Assembly: GCF_003201355.1 (NCBI RefSeq)
Contig: NZ_QICL01000003.1
Location: 194,234 to 258,233 of the forward strand
Length of the DNA: 64,000 nt
Source of the DNA: Indolivaga alginatilytica
GTDB taxonomy: Bacteria; Bacteroidota; Bacteroidia; Bacteroidales; Dysgonomonadaceae
Direction: 5' to 3'
Below the pieces are notes generated by a model. That model did not search any database. It saw only the letters and a program-made list of their open reading frames with translations, and had not been told where the DNA came from. A program made the translations under genes and the position numbers. Numbering within the stretch: the first letter of the stretch is position 1; every line of letters begins with the position of its first letter. Below are positions 9,007 to 17,654 of the stretch, piece by piece.

Positions 9007-10332
9007 ATGGGATTTGTAAAAACAATAGAAAATATATGGAAGATTGAGGATCTGCGCAAACGGATTCTCACTACTTTCTTTTTCGTAGTGATCTATCGTT
9101 TTGGTACACACGTTGTGTTGCCGGGCGTAAATCCCGCGGATTTGGAAGCCCTTCGCCATAGTGCATCCGGAGGATTGTTAGGCTTGCTTGACATGTTCTC
9201 TGGTGGTGCTTTTGCAAACGCTTCTATTTTTGCATTGGGTATTATGCCTTATATCTCAGCTTCGATTGTGATCCAGCTGTTGGGTATAGCGCTTCCATAC
9301 TTTCAAAAACTACAAAAAGAAGGGGAGAGTGGACGTAATAAGCTTAACCAATATACCCGTTATCTGACATTAGTAATTCTTCTTTTCCAAGGACCGGCCT
9401 ATCTGTTAGGTGCTTTGGGAGGAGCTGCTCCTGGCGGATTCTGGACTTTTCTATTGCCTTCAACCATAATTCTGGCAGGGGGTAGTATGTTTGTACTATG
9501 GTTAGGTGAGCGTATTACGGATAAAGGTATTGGAAACGGTATTTCGTTTATAATACTTGTTGGTATAATCGCCCGATTGCCTCATGCCTTAGTTGGAGAG
9601 TTTACGTCTCGTCTAAGTGATAGCGCCGGTGGTTTGATCGTATTTTTGCTTGAAATGGTATTCTTACTGTTTGTTATTGCAATGGCAATACTTCTTGTAC
9701 AAGGCACTCGCAAGATACCTGTACAGTACGCAAAACGTATCGTTGGTAATAAACAATATGGAGGTGCGCGTCAGTACATCCCATTGAAAGTGAATGCTGC
9801 CAACGTGATGCCTATCATTTTTGCTCAAGCGATTATGTTTATCCCTGTTGCTGTTGCCGGATTTGCAACCGCAGATAAGACCGGATGGTTTATGCGTTCT
9901 TTGACTGATAACACTAGCTGGTTATACTGCCTTATATTTGCTTTTTTAATTATAGCATTTACATGGTTCTATACTGCGGTTACTATCAATCCAATACAAA
10001 TGGCTGATGAATTGAAAAGAAACAATGGATTCATTCCAGGTATTAAACCCGGAAAGAAAACGGCTGATTATATCGATACTATTATGTCTCGTATAACTCT
10101 GCCCGGTTCATTATTTCTAGCTCTAGTCGCTATCCTTCCTGCTTTTGCAAGTTTAATCGGGATTAGTAAAGAATTCTCTCACTTCTTTGGTGGTACTTCT
10201 TTATTGATTTTGGTAGGGGTAGTATTGGATACTTTACAGCAAATCGAAAGTCATTTGTTGATGAGACATTATGACGGTTTGTTGAAGTCAGGTAGAATAA
10301 AAGGACGTTCAGGTTCAATTGCGGCATATTAA
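9007..10332 (+). CDS. secY: Protein translocase subunit SecY
   Basis: SecY forms the protein-conducting channel of the inner membrane with SecE and SecG. The 441 residues contain ten predicted membrane helices. The plug/helix-2 region (SGGAFANASIFALGIMPYISASIVIQL), the cytoplasmic loop with GTRKIPVQYAKR, and the later YTAVTINPIQMADELKRNNGFIPGIKPGK are characteristic. It sits inside the ribosomal cluster as in most bacteria. No adk gene follows; map comes directly after. Confidence 0.98.
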   Translation: MGFVKTIENIWKIEDLRKRILTTFFFVVIYRFGTHVVLPGVNPADLEALRHSASGGLLGLLDMFSGGAFANASIFALGIMPYISASIVIQLLGIALPYFQKLQKEGESGRNKLNQYTRYLTLVILLFQGPAYLLGALGGAAPGGFWTFLLPSTIILAGGSMFVLWLGERITDKGIGNGISFIILVGIIARLPHALVGEFTSRLSDSAGGLIVFLLEMVFLLFVIAMAILLVQGTRKIPVQYAKRIVGNKQYGGARQYIPLKVNAANVMPIIFAQAIMFIPVAVAGFATADKTGWFMRSLTDNTSWLYCLIFAFLIIAFTWFYTAVTINPIQMADELKRNNGFIPGIKPGKKTADYIDTIMSRITLPGSLFLALVAILPAFASLIGISKEFSHFFGGTSLLILVGVVLDTLQQIESHLLMRHYDGLLKSGRIKGRSGSIAAY

Positions 10333-10351
10333 GTAAGTTTAGTACAGATCA

Positions 10352-11152
10352 ATGATTTTCCTAAAAACAGAAGAAGAAATAGAATTAATGCGTGAGAGTA
10401 ACCGCTTGGTTGGTATGACTCTGGGCGAACTCGCCAAACATATCAAGCCGGGGGTTACTACACTGCATTTAGATAAAATAGCTGAAGAATTTATCAGAAG
10501 TCATGGAGCAATTCCATCTTTTAAAGGCTATAAAGGTGCACCGGGTGCAATTGATTTTACAGGAAGCATATGTGCTTCGGTAAATGATGTTGTAGTGCAT
10601 GGTATACCCGGAGGTTATGTTCTTAAAGACGGAGATATAATATCTGTTGATTGCGGAACTGAGAAGAATGGCTTTTGTGGGGATTCGGCCTATACGTTTT
10701 GTGTAGGTGAGGTATCGGAAGAAGCTAAGGCTTTATTAAGAACCACTAAAGAATCTTTATATAAAGGTATAGAAAAAGCCATCGAAGGTAATCGTGTCGG
10801 AGATGTTAGTGAAGCCATTCAGACTTATTGCGAGAAACTGCGATATTCGGTAGTGCGTGAATTAGTTGGTCATGGCATTGGTCGTAAAATGCATGAAGCG
10901 CCTGAAGTTCCAAATTATGGAAGAAGGGGTATAGGTCCTTTGTTAAAGAAGGGTATGTGTATAGCCATCGAGCCGATGATTAACCAAGGAAGCAGGAATG
11001 TTGTATTTGAAAGCGACGGCTGGACAGTAAGAACAAAAGATAGAAAATTATCAGCTCATTTCGAACATACAGTTTCGATACGTGAGGGTAAAGCAGATAT
11101 CTTATCAACGTTCGAATTTATTGAGGCTGTACTAGGAAATAACGGAATCTAA
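10352..11152 (+). CDS. map: Methionine aminopeptidase, type I
   Basis: The enzyme removes the initiator methionine from new proteins in the cytoplasm. The pita-bread fold metal ligands can be seen: D in [11 protein letters not shown] in GDSAYTF, H in [11 protein letters not shown] in AIEPMI and E in [18 protein letters not shown] carries the substrate-binding histidine. Its 266 residues are standard for type Ia, without the zinc-finger extension. It lies between secY and infA. Confidence 0.97.
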   Translation: MIFLKTEEEIELMRESNRLVGMTLGELAKHIKPGVTTLHLDKIAEEFIRSHGAIPSFKGYKGAPGAIDFTGSICASVNDVVVHGIPGGYVLKDGDIISVDCGTEKNGFCGDSAYTFCVGEVSEEAKALLRTTKESLYKGIEKAIEGNRVGDVSEAIQTYCEKLRYSVVRELVGHGIGRKMHEAPEVPNYGRRGIGPLLKKGMCIAIEPMINQGSRNVVFESDGWTVRTKDRKLSAHFEHTVSIREGKADILSTFEFIEAVLGNNGI

Positions 11153-11162
11153 ATTAATTTTT

Positions 11163-11381
11163 ATGGCTAAACAAGCATCAATAGAACAAGATGGCGTAAT
11201 TATAGAAGCATTGTCTAACGCAATGTTTCGTGTAGAGTTAGAAAATGGACATGAAATAACTGCTCATATTTCCGGGAAAATGCGAATGCACTATATTAAA
11301 ATATTACCCGGTGATAAAGTAAGAGTTGAAATGTCTCCATATGATTTGACTAAAGGTCGGATCTCTTTCAGATACAAATAA
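11163..11381 (+). CDS. infA: Translation initiation factor IF-1
   Basis: IF-1 binds the ribosomal A site during initiation. The 72-residue OB-fold protein has the conserved [28 protein letters not shown] and [18 protein letters not shown] segments. It is followed after 11 nt by rpmJ. Confidence 0.97.
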   Translation: MAKQASIEQDGVIIEALSNAMFRVELENGHEITAHISGKMRMHYIKILPGDKVRVEMSPYDLTKGRISFRYK

Positions 11382-11392
11382 AAAAACAAAAT

Positions 11393-11509
11393 ATGAAAGT
11401 AAGAGCATCATTAAAGAAGCGTACTGCTGACTGTAAGATCGTCAGAAGAAAAGGTCGCTTATACGTAATAAACAAAAAAAACCCTAAGTATAAACAACGT
11501 CAGGGATAA
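11393..11509 (+). CDS. rpmJ: 50S ribosomal protein L36, zinc-free form
   Basis: L36 is the smallest ribosomal protein. This ORF of 38 codons starts [21 protein letters not shown] and ends NPKYKQRQG. It keeps one cysteine but lacks the CxxC and the other ligands of the zinc-ribbon form, so it is the zinc-independent type. It lies between infA and rpsM as expected and is too short for most ORF cutoffs. Confidence 0.95.
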   Translation: MKVRASLKKRTADCKIVRRKGRLYVINKKNPKYKQRQG

Positions 11510-11539
11510 TTTACTAATTTTGCAAAAATAATCTAGTAT

Positions 11540-11920
11540 ATGGCTATAAGAATAGTTGGTGTCGATTTACCGCAAAATAAGAGAGGCGAAATTGCCTTGA
11601 CATATATATATGGTATCGGACGTAGTAGTTCTAATAAAATTTTAGAACAAGCAGGTGTTGATAGAGATCTTAAAGTAAAAGATTGGACAGACGAACAAGC
11701 TGGTACAATCCGTGAATTAATTTCAAGCCAATTTAAGGTTGAAGGAGATTTGAGATCTGAAGTTCAATTGAACATCAAGCGCCTAATGGATATCGGTTGT
11801 TACCGTGGTATCCGTCACCGTATTGGTTTGCCTCTTAGAGGACAAGGTACTAAAAACAACGCTCGTACACGCAAGGGTAAAAAGAAAACTGTTGCAAACA
11901 AGAAAAAGGCTACAAAATAA
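11540..11920 (+). CDS. rpsM: 30S ribosomal protein S13
   Basis: S13 sits in the 30S head and contacts the P-site tRNA and L5. The 126 residues include [24 protein letters not shown], and [25 protein letters not shown] near the end, which is the basic tail that touches tRNA. It is followed by rpsK after 9 nt. Confidence 0.98.
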   Translation: MAIRIVGVDLPQNKRGEIALTYIYGIGRSSSNKILEQAGVDRDLKVKDWTDEQAGTIRELISSQFKVEGDLRSEVQLNIKRLMDIGCYRGIRHRIGLPLRGQGTKNNARTRKGKKKTVANKKKATK

Positions 11921-11929
11921 TAGTTTGAT

Positions 11930-12319
11930 ATGGCAAAAAAAACAGTCGCAGCTAAGAAAAGAAACGTTAAGGTTGATGCAAACGGACAAGTTCACGTGCA
12001 TTCTTCATTTAACAATATTATTATTTCGATTACAAACAGCGAAGGTCAAGTGATCAGCTGGTCATCGGCAGGTAAAATGGGTTTTAGAAGTTCTAAGAAA
12101 AATACCCCTTATGCAGCTCAGATGGCAGCATCAGATTGTGCTAAAGTAGCATATGACTTAGGCTTGAGAAAAGTGAAAGTGTTTGTAAAAGGTCCTGGTA
12201 ACGGACGTGAGTCTGCAATCCGTACAATACATGGTGCAGGTATAGAGGTGTCAGAAATAGTTGACGTTACTCCACTTCCTCACAATGGTTGTCGTCCTCC
12301 AAAACACAGAAGAGTTTAA
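11930..12319 (+). CDS. rpsK: 30S ribosomal protein S11
   Basis: S11 lies on the 30S platform near the exit-site mRNA. It has 129 residues with [50 protein letters not shown] and the terminal [18 protein letters not shown]. The 107 nt gap to rpsD is the largest inside the cluster and contains a structured region. Confidence 0.98.
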   Translation: MAKKTVAAKKRNVKVDANGQVHVHSSFNNIIISITNSEGQVISWSSAGKMGFRSSKKNTPYAAQMAASDCAKVAYDLGLRKVKVFVKGPGNGRESAIRTIHGAGIEVSEIVDVTPLPHNGCRPPKHRRV

Positions 12320-12342
12320 TCCCAATTTCTAAGTAGAAACAT

Positions 12343-12394
12343 GAGTTGTGATTGATTGCAAGTAACCCTCTCTGTAATCGCGGCTGCACAATTC
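12343..12394 (+). promoter_or_regulatory. Structured leader before rpsD
   Basis: The 107 nt between rpsK and rpsD can fold into a two-tier stem. GAGTTGTG (12343-12350) pairs with CACAATTC (12387-12394). Nested inside, GATTGCA (12354-12360) pairs with TGTAATC (12373-12379) around the loop AGTAACCCTCTC. S4 autoregulates its operon through mRNA structure in other bacteria, so an autoregulatory site is plausible. There is no homology evidence for it here. Confidence 0.45.
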
Positions 12395-12426
12395 TCGCTT
12401 CTTTTTAATGTTTTAATTTAAAAAAA

Positions 12427-13035
12427 ATGGCAAGATATACAGGACCAAAATCAAGAATAGCCCGTAAATTCGGTGAGCCTATCTTCGGACCGGATAAAGT
12501 TCTTTCTAGAAAGAATTATCCTCCGGGACAACATGGTAATGGTAGAAAGAAAAAGACTTCTGAATACGGTATTCAGTTGCGTGAAAAACAAAAAGCTAAA
12601 TATACTTACGGAGTATTGGAAAAACAATTCCGTAACTTATTTGAGAAAGCTGCAAGTGCACGTGGTATAACAGGTGAGGTTCTATTACAATTCCTAGAAT
12701 CAAGACTTGACAATGTTGTATTCCGCTTGGGTATAGCTCCTACAAGAGCTGCTGCCCGTCAGTTGGTTTCGCACCGTCATATCTTAGTAGATGGAAAAAT
12801 TGTAAATATTCCTTCATACTCTGTAAAACCAGGGCAAATAATAGCTGTTCGTGAGAAATCAAAATCTTTAGAGGTTATTGATAATGCTTTATCAGGATTT
12901 AATCATAGTAAATATCCATGGATAGAGTGGGATAACTCTACTAAATCAGGAAAATATTTACATCTACCTGAAAGAGCAGATATTCCAGAGAACATAAAAG
13001 AACAGTTGATAGTAGAATTGTATTCTAAAGATTAA
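12427..13035 (+). CDS. rpsD: 30S ribosomal protein S4
   Basis: S4 nucleates 30S assembly and acts in decoding fidelity. It has 202 residues, starts [26 protein letters not shown], and carries an S4 RNA-binding domain around residues 92-155 ([32 protein letters not shown]). No zinc-binding cysteines are seen. A structured leader lies upstream, and rpoA follows after 4 nt. Confidence 0.98.
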   Translation: MARYTGPKSRIARKFGEPIFGPDKVLSRKNYPPGQHGNGRKKKTSEYGIQLREKQKAKYTYGVLEKQFRNLFEKAASARGITGEVLLQFLESRLDNVVFRLGIAPTRAAARQLVSHRHILVDGKIVNIPSYSVKPGQIIAVREKSKSLEVIDNALSGFNHSKYPWIEWDNSTKSGKYLHLPERADIPENIKEQLIVELYSKD

Positions 13036-13039
13036 TTTC

Positions 13040-14032
13040 ATGGCGATATTAGCATTTCAAAAACCCGATAAAGTATTGATGTTAGAAGCGGACAACTTCT
13101 TCGGTAAGTTCGAATTTCGTCCGTTGGAACCTGGCTACGGTATTACTGTAGGTAATGCTCTTCGCCGTATTCTCCTTTCTTCACTTGAAGGTTTTGCTAT
13201 TACTTCTATAAAAATAGATGGTGTTGAGCATGAATTTGCTACAGTACCGGGAGTTATAGAGGATGTAACAAATATAATCCTGAATCTGAAAAAAGTTCGA
13301 TTTAAACAAATAGTCGAAGAAATAGAGAATGAGAAAGTAAGCATTACTATTTCGGGTTCGGAAGTGTTCAAAGCTGGAGATATAGGTAAGCATTTATCTG
13401 GATTTGAAGTTTTAAATCCCGAACTGGTGGTTTGCCACTTAGATCCAAGTGCGAATCTTCAAATTGAGTTGACCATTAACAAAGGTCGTGGATACGTTCC
13501 CGCAGACGAGAATCGTAGTCTTTCCGATGATGTTAATGTAATCGCAATTGACTCTATCTATACTCCGATCCGTAATGTAAAATACTCTATAGAGAATTAT
13601 CGTGTAGAGCAAAAAACGGATTACGAAAAATTAGTGATAGAAATATCGACTGATGGATCTATACATCCAAAAGATGCACTGAAAGAAGCTGCAAAAATCC
13701 TTATTCATCACTTCATGTTGTTTTCTGATGAGAAAATCTTGTTAGAACAAACTGAAACTGACGGTAATGAGGAGTTTGATGAAGAAATACTTCACATGCG
13801 CCAATTGTTGAAGAGCAAGTTAGTAGATATGAACCTTTCGGTTCGTGCTCTGAACTGTTTGAAATCGGCAGAAGTAGAAACTTTAGGAGAGCTTGTTCAG
13901 TTCAATAAGAACGACCTTCTTAAATTCCGTAACTTTGGTAAGAAATCTCTTACTGAGTTAGATGAATTACTAGATAGTCTGAACCTTTCTTTTGGCATGG
14001 ATATTTCCAAATATAAATTAGATAAAGATTAA
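13040..14032 (+). CDS. rpoA: DNA-directed RNA polymerase subunit alpha
   Basis: The alpha subunit dimerises to start polymerase assembly, and its C-terminal domain contacts upstream promoter DNA and activators. The 330 residues show the N-terminal domain ([26 protein letters not shown]), a linker near 235-260, and the C-terminal helix-hairpin-helix domain ([36 protein letters not shown]). The position between rpsD and rplQ is conserved. Confidence 0.99.
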   Translation: MAILAFQKPDKVLMLEADNFFGKFEFRPLEPGYGITVGNALRRILLSSLEGFAITSIKIDGVEHEFATVPGVIEDVTNIILNLKKVRFKQIVEEIENEKVSITISGSEVFKAGDIGKHLSGFEVLNPELVVCHLDPSANLQIELTINKGRGYVPADENRSLSDDVNVIAIDSIYTPIRNVKYSIENYRVEQKTDYEKLVIEISTDGSIHPKDALKEAAKILIHHFMLFSDEKILLEQTETDGNEEFDEEILHMRQLLKSKLVDMNLSVRALNCLKSAEVETLGELVQFNKNDLLKFRNFGKKSLTELDELLDSLNLSFGMDISKYKLDKD

Positions 14033-14038
14033 TAAGCG

Positions 14039-14569
14039 ATGAGACATAATAAAAAATTTAATCACTTAGGTCGTACTAATACGCATAGAAATGCCATGTT
14101 ATCTAACATGTGTGCTTCTTTAATTATGCATAAGCGTATTTTTACAACTGTGGCAAAGGCTAAAGCTTTAAGAAAAGTTATTGAGCCTATAATTACTAAA
14201 TCAAAGGAAGATAGTACTCACTCAAGACGTTTAGTATTCCAAGATCTTCAAAGTAAGACAGCTGTAACAGAATTGTTCCAAAATGTATCTGTAAAGATAG
14301 CAGATCGTCCAGGTGGATATACTCGTATTATCAAAACCGGAAACCGTTTGGGTGACAATGCTTCAATGTGTTTTATTGAATTAGTAGATTATAACGACAA
14401 TATGTTGAAAGAAACTACTAAGGCTGCTGCTAAACCTAAAACACGTCGTTCTAAGAAGAAAGCTGACGAAGGTACAGAAGTAGCTTCTGAAGTGAAAGAA
14501 CCTAAAGCTAAAGCGCCAAAAGCAGCTAAAGCTAAAGTGGAAGGTGAAGACAAAAAGACTGAAGAATAA
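14039..14569 (+). CDS. rplQ: 50S ribosomal protein L17 with long basic tail
   Basis: L17 lies near the tunnel exit and stabilises 23S rRNA. Residues 1-120 are the L17 domain ([21 protein letters not shown] and [18 protein letters not shown]). Residues about 125-176 form a low-complexity tail rich in K, A and E, which extends the protein well beyond the 127 residues of E. coli L17. It is the last gene of the cluster, and a terminator follows 25 nt after the stop. Confidence 0.97.
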   Translation: MRHNKKFNHLGRTNTHRNAMLSNMCASLIMHKRIFTTVAKAKALRKVIEPIITKSKEDSTHSRRLVFQDLQSKTAVTELFQNVSVKIADRPGGYTRIIKTGNRLGDNASMCFIELVDYNDNMLKETTKAAAKPKTRRSKKKADEGTEVASEVKEPKAKAPKAAKAKVEGEDKKTEE

Positions 14570-14593
14570 TAACGATATATTACTCTTTAATAG

Positions 14594-14624
14594 AAAAGCA
14601 CTCTCATTTGGGAGTGCTTTTTTT
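14594..14624 (+). terminator. Intrinsic terminator of the ribosomal cluster
   Basis: AAAAGCACTC and GAGTGCTTTT form a 10 bp stem with an 8 nt loop, and the T-tract continues past the stem. It lies directly after rplQ and ends the long + strand transcript. Confidence 0.9.
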
Positions 14625-14645
14625 ATGTCTAATCCAGAGTGTAAG

Positions 14646-14746
14646 TGAGGTCTCAGCCCTATTTGTTCTATTTTTTACCTTGTTAAGTATAGCAGAATAG
14701 TCTGTTACATCCCGAAAAAATCTCATTAAATATTTCTATTTGCTTA
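14646..14746 (-). repeat. TAAG-CTTA element, copy A
   Basis: Copy in reverse orientation: GAGGTCTCAGCCCT at the left, then the AT-rich body with CTATTTGTTCTATTT and ATTAAATATTTCT, ending in GCTTA. It lies just downstream of rplQ and its terminator. The palindrome is imperfect here. See copy C for the consensus. Confidence 0.7.
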
Positions 14747-14762
14747 TATGAATGATTGTCAT

Positions 14763-15353
14763 TTATTTTATCAGAGTGGGATAGTCGGCAAGAGCTAATA
14801 ACTCTTTATCTCCGGCACTATCACCGTATGCATATAAGATATATTCATTTCTGTTGGGAAATTGAGCTAAGAGGCGATTTACTTTCTCCTGCCCGTAACA
14901 ATTTTTTGAGCTGAAAGAACCTTCGATTATGTTATTCTTAACTTCGATTTCGGTAGAGAGTACTGTTCTTATACCCATTTCTGAAGCCCATGGTTTTATC
15001 CAATTGACAATGGAGGCACTTACTATGATAACTATGTGATTTTGCTCTTGATGCCATTCTATCTTCTTTAAAATGGCAGGTCTGACAATCTCATGTATTC
15101 TTCCTATATAATCTAGGCTTATTTTATTGAACTCATCAATATTTTTATTCTTGAAAAAATAGGAGAAAAGCTTTTGTTTTGCCACATCATTCTTTATGAA
15201 ACCTAGTTTGTATAATATAAGAGTAGGTGACAGTTTAATTAATCCTTTGAGCAGTTTGCCGCTTCCTGTATAAAACCTGATGAAATCAAAAAGAGTATCT
15301 TTTGTGGTGATTGTTCCATCAAAATCAAACGCCGCTATTGTACTGTGTTGCAT
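14763..15353 (-). CDS. HAD-superfamily IB phosphatase
   Basis: A haloacid dehalogenase-type phosphatase of 196 residues. Motif I is FDFDGTITTKD (nucleophile D10, acid D12), motif II is IVSAS, and motif III is YGDSAGDKELL. This matches the HAD-IB group that includes phosphoserine phosphatase-like enzymes. It is the last gene of a minus-strand operon with a polytopic membrane protein and a UbiA-type phosphoribosyltransferase, only 13 nt from its neighbour. In actinobacteria the product of that UbiA enzyme must lose a 5-phosphate, so this phosphatase may do that step. The substrate is inferred from context only. Confidence 0.88.
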   Translation of the reverse strand: MQHSTIAAFDFDGTITTKDTLFDFIRFYTGSGKLLKGLIKLSPTLILYKLGFIKNDVAKQKLFSYFFKNKNIDEFNKISLDYIGRIHEIVRPAILKKIEWHQEQNHIVIIVSASIVNWIKPWASEMGIRTVLSTEIEVKNNIIEGSFSSKNCYGQEKVNRLLAQFPNRNEYILYAYGDSAGDKELLALADYPTLIK

Positions 15354-15366
15354 AAATAAATTAGAG

Positions 15367-16596
15367 TTAGGCAGGATATAACTTTAAGGTAATGCTTATA
15401 AAATGGTACAAATGATACATATTATTTGTAAACATTGCAATAAGTATAAATCCGTACAGCAGGTACATGTATTTCTGTGCTTGTTTAGACATCGATTGAT
15501 ATAGCCAGCCTAACATCAATGGAACTATATAAATCCAGTGAGCTCCAAACATGAAAGGCTCGTCCAGACCATATCTTATGTAAACATGGATCACCAGATT
15601 AAAGAGTAGAATTAAAAAGAGAATCTGAACAAAGTTTTTTTTGTAATTTCTGATAAAAGAAAGTATTATTAAGCCGGTTAAGATTCCAATGAATAAGTAT
15701 TGCCACCAATGGTGATAATATCCCATACTAATAACGTCTGCGTCATCATTTCGTAATTTGTGAATCCACAATTCAGGAGAGAAAATGGGAGATCCCCAGA
15801 ATAGATCTATGATATGTTCATATAATTGCCCTGTGGTATGAGTGAACCACACCAGACGAGTTTTTGTATCGGCAATAAAATGGTGACTTAAGCCTATCCA
15901 AGCTACTACAATACCTGCAAATATACCTATGATCGTTAAATCCTTAATTTTCTCTTTTGTCGTTTTCTTGAAGTATATATATGGTAGGGTACATATTATG
16001 AAGTTAGTTATGGTTATACCCATTGCAATTACAGACAATATTACTTTTTCTAAAATAGGAATATCAGTTTTGTGTTTTATACTATATGCTGTATAGTATA
16101 AAATAAAAGTTATTATATAGATCGATATGGTGAATGATTCGGGAGTGAAGCAAAGAATTAGGTTTATAGGTGTTATCACAAATATCATGGATATGAGAAT
16201 TGAGATATTATCTCCTAAGTTTATTATGTTTCGAAGATATTTAAATATAAATAAGACAGAACCGGATATCATGTAATTGCAAAATATGATCCAAAGTAGA
16301 GTTTTTGCTTTCTGAGAACCTGATAATAACGCTAGCCAATCTCCAACAAATATGATAGGACTTGTTAAAAACCTCATAAGCGGATGTGGAACAATACTCT
16401 GATAGCCATGTTGGTATATTATATTGTTATCAAAAGAAAAATACAAATCAGCTAAGGTCTCATGATCTATAATTGATGTGTAAAATGCTATTATAATAGA
16501 GTATGAGAAATAAAATAGCATGACTGAGCATAATATTATTACTTCTTTTCTATTTTCAGGTAGTAGGTGATGTAGAATATTTTTTCTAAGATCCAT
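15367..16596 (-). CDS. Polytopic membrane protein, GT-C glycosyltransferase-like (paralogue 1)
   Basis: A 409-residue protein with about ten hydrophobic segments. After the first helix (residues about 19-40) comes a loop with LADLYFSFDN and HGYQSIVPHPLMRF. The same pattern is found in the paralogue at 17652-18938 (YFSFDN, then GYF.....HPLIKF), and both share a late GHW/AHW-x-Y-x-x-P-x-x-LGWLY block. An acidic residue in the first loop followed by many helices resembles GT-C glycosyltransferases that use polyprenyl-phosphate sugars. The exact family was not recognised. It is 16 nt downstream of the UbiA-like gene and 13 nt upstream of the HAD gene, which makes an operon clear. Confidence 0.8.
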   Translation of the reverse strand: MDLRKNILHHLLPENRKEVIILCSVMLFYFSYSIIIAFYTSIIDHETLADLYFSFDNNIIYQHGYQSIVPHPLMRFLTSPIIFVGDWLALLSGSQKAKTLLWIIFCNYMISGSVLFIFKYLRNIINLGDNISILISMIFVITPINLILCFTPESFTISIYIITFILYYTAYSIKHKTDIPILEKVILSVIAMGITITNFIICTLPYIYFKKTTKEKIKDLTIIGIFAGIVVAWIGLSHHFIADTKTRLVWFTHTTGQLYEHIIDLFWGSPIFSPELWIHKLRNDDADVISMGYYHHWWQYLFIGILTGLIILSFIRNYKKNFVQILFLILLFNLVIHVYIRYGLDEPFMFGAHWIYIVPLMLGWLYQSMSKQAQKYMYLLYGFILIAMFTNNMYHLYHFISITLKLYPA

Positions 16597-16612
16597 TAAT
16601 CTTTTTGCTCAA

Positions 16613-17500
16613 TTATTTATTTAATAACCACATCGAGACGAAAGATATCACCCAGCATACAATCGTTATTTGTAGGAAGCGATCTTTAAGTACTAGATTA
16701 GTGGGACTATCTCCTTTCTTCTCGACAAAAATAGCTTGGAGATATCTAAATAATCCAAGTATTACAAATAGTGATGTGATATATAGATATTCACCGTTTC
16801 GGTTAACAACCTCTGGCGATATAGTGTACATGATATAACTAAATATAATTATAGTCACTATTGTTATAATCATAGTATTTAAGAATTCAAGATTATAGCC
16901 GGATATACTTTTTCTTAATTCTTGCCCTGTTTCGCTATATATAATTACATCATTACGTCTTTTGCCTAGTACCAATAATAAAGCTAGCAGGAAGGTGAGA
17001 ATGATGATCCAATGAGACAGTTCGATACCCGTGGCAATACTACCGATAAAGAGACGAATAACGAAGCCTATAGCTACAATTGTAATATCAATGATCGCCA
17101 GTTGTTTTAATTTGAAACAGTAGCAGATATTTAACACAAAATAGAAAGCAAGTAAAGATGATGCTGCATAATCTTTTAATACAAACAGATAAATAGAAAA
17201 TCCAGAGACAATCAATAATAAGCATGCAATAAAGGCACTTTTTACGCTTATTGTTTTAGCTGCAAGTGGTCGATTCTTTTTTGTTGGATGCTGCCGATCA
17301 AGTTCCATATCTTTCCAGTCATTGATTATATAAATAGAACTGGCAATAAGGGAGAACCCTGTGAATGCATAAAATGCACTTAGAAGGGCTTCTGTATTAA
17401 AAAAATTAAAAGAAAAGAATATAGGGGCAAAGATGAAAAAATTTTTCACCCATTGATGAACACGTAATAATCGAAGATATGTATAAATAGTTCTTGCCAT
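16613..17500 (-). CDS. UbiA-family decaprenyl-phosphate phosphoribosyltransferase-like enzyme
   Basis: An integral membrane prenyltransferase of 295 residues with about nine helices. The start LLRVHQWVKNFFIFAPIFF and the Asp-rich motif NDWKDMELDRQHPTKKNRPLA (N60, D61, D64, D68) match the UbiA subgroup that includes mycobacterial Rv3806c. That enzyme moves phosphoribose from PRPP to decaprenyl phosphate, the first step towards the arabinose donor. Quinone-type UbiA members differ after the first motif. The neighbouring HAD phosphatase and the membrane proteins support a role in making a lipid-linked pentose. No DprE1/DprE2 epimerase is in the window, so the final sugar could be ribose or arabinose. 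Confidence 0.85.
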   Translation of the reverse strand: MARTIYTYLRLLRVHQWVKNFFIFAPIFFSFNFFNTEALLSAFYAFTGFSLIASSIYIINDWKDMELDRQHPTKKNRPLAAKTISVKSAFIACLLLIVSGFSIYLFVLKDYAASSLLAFYFVLNICYCFKLKQLAIIDITIVAIGFVIRLFIGSIATGIELSHWIIILTFLLALLLVLGKRRNDVIIYSETGQELRKSISGYNLEFLNTMIITIVTIIIFSYIMYTISPEVVNRNGEYLYITSLFVILGLFRYLQAIFVEKKGDSPTNLVLKDRFLQITIVCWVISFVSMWLLNK

Positions 17501-17512
17501 CAGAATAGTTTT

Positions 17513-17654
17513 TAAGTAGCGTTAAATATTTAACGCTATATTTACCAACATAAGACCTCACCCCAACCCTCTCCAATAGAGAGAGAGCTACTCCTCCTAT
17601 TTGGGGAGGATAAGAGGGTGCTCGGCCAAAGCAATAAAAAGGTCTGCGACCTTA
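17513..17654 (+). repeat. TAAG-CTTA element, copy B, with internal insertion
   Basis: It begins TAAGTAGCGTTAAATATT and ends CCAAAGCAATAAAAAGG then TCTGCGACCTTA. About 70 nt (roughly 17554-17623) replace the middle. They contain CTCACCCCAACCCTCTCC and GAGGATAAGAGGGTG, which look like another widespread bacterial palindromic repeat. The terminal TTA (17652-17654) is the stop codon of the adjacent minus-strand gene. Confidence 0.85.
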
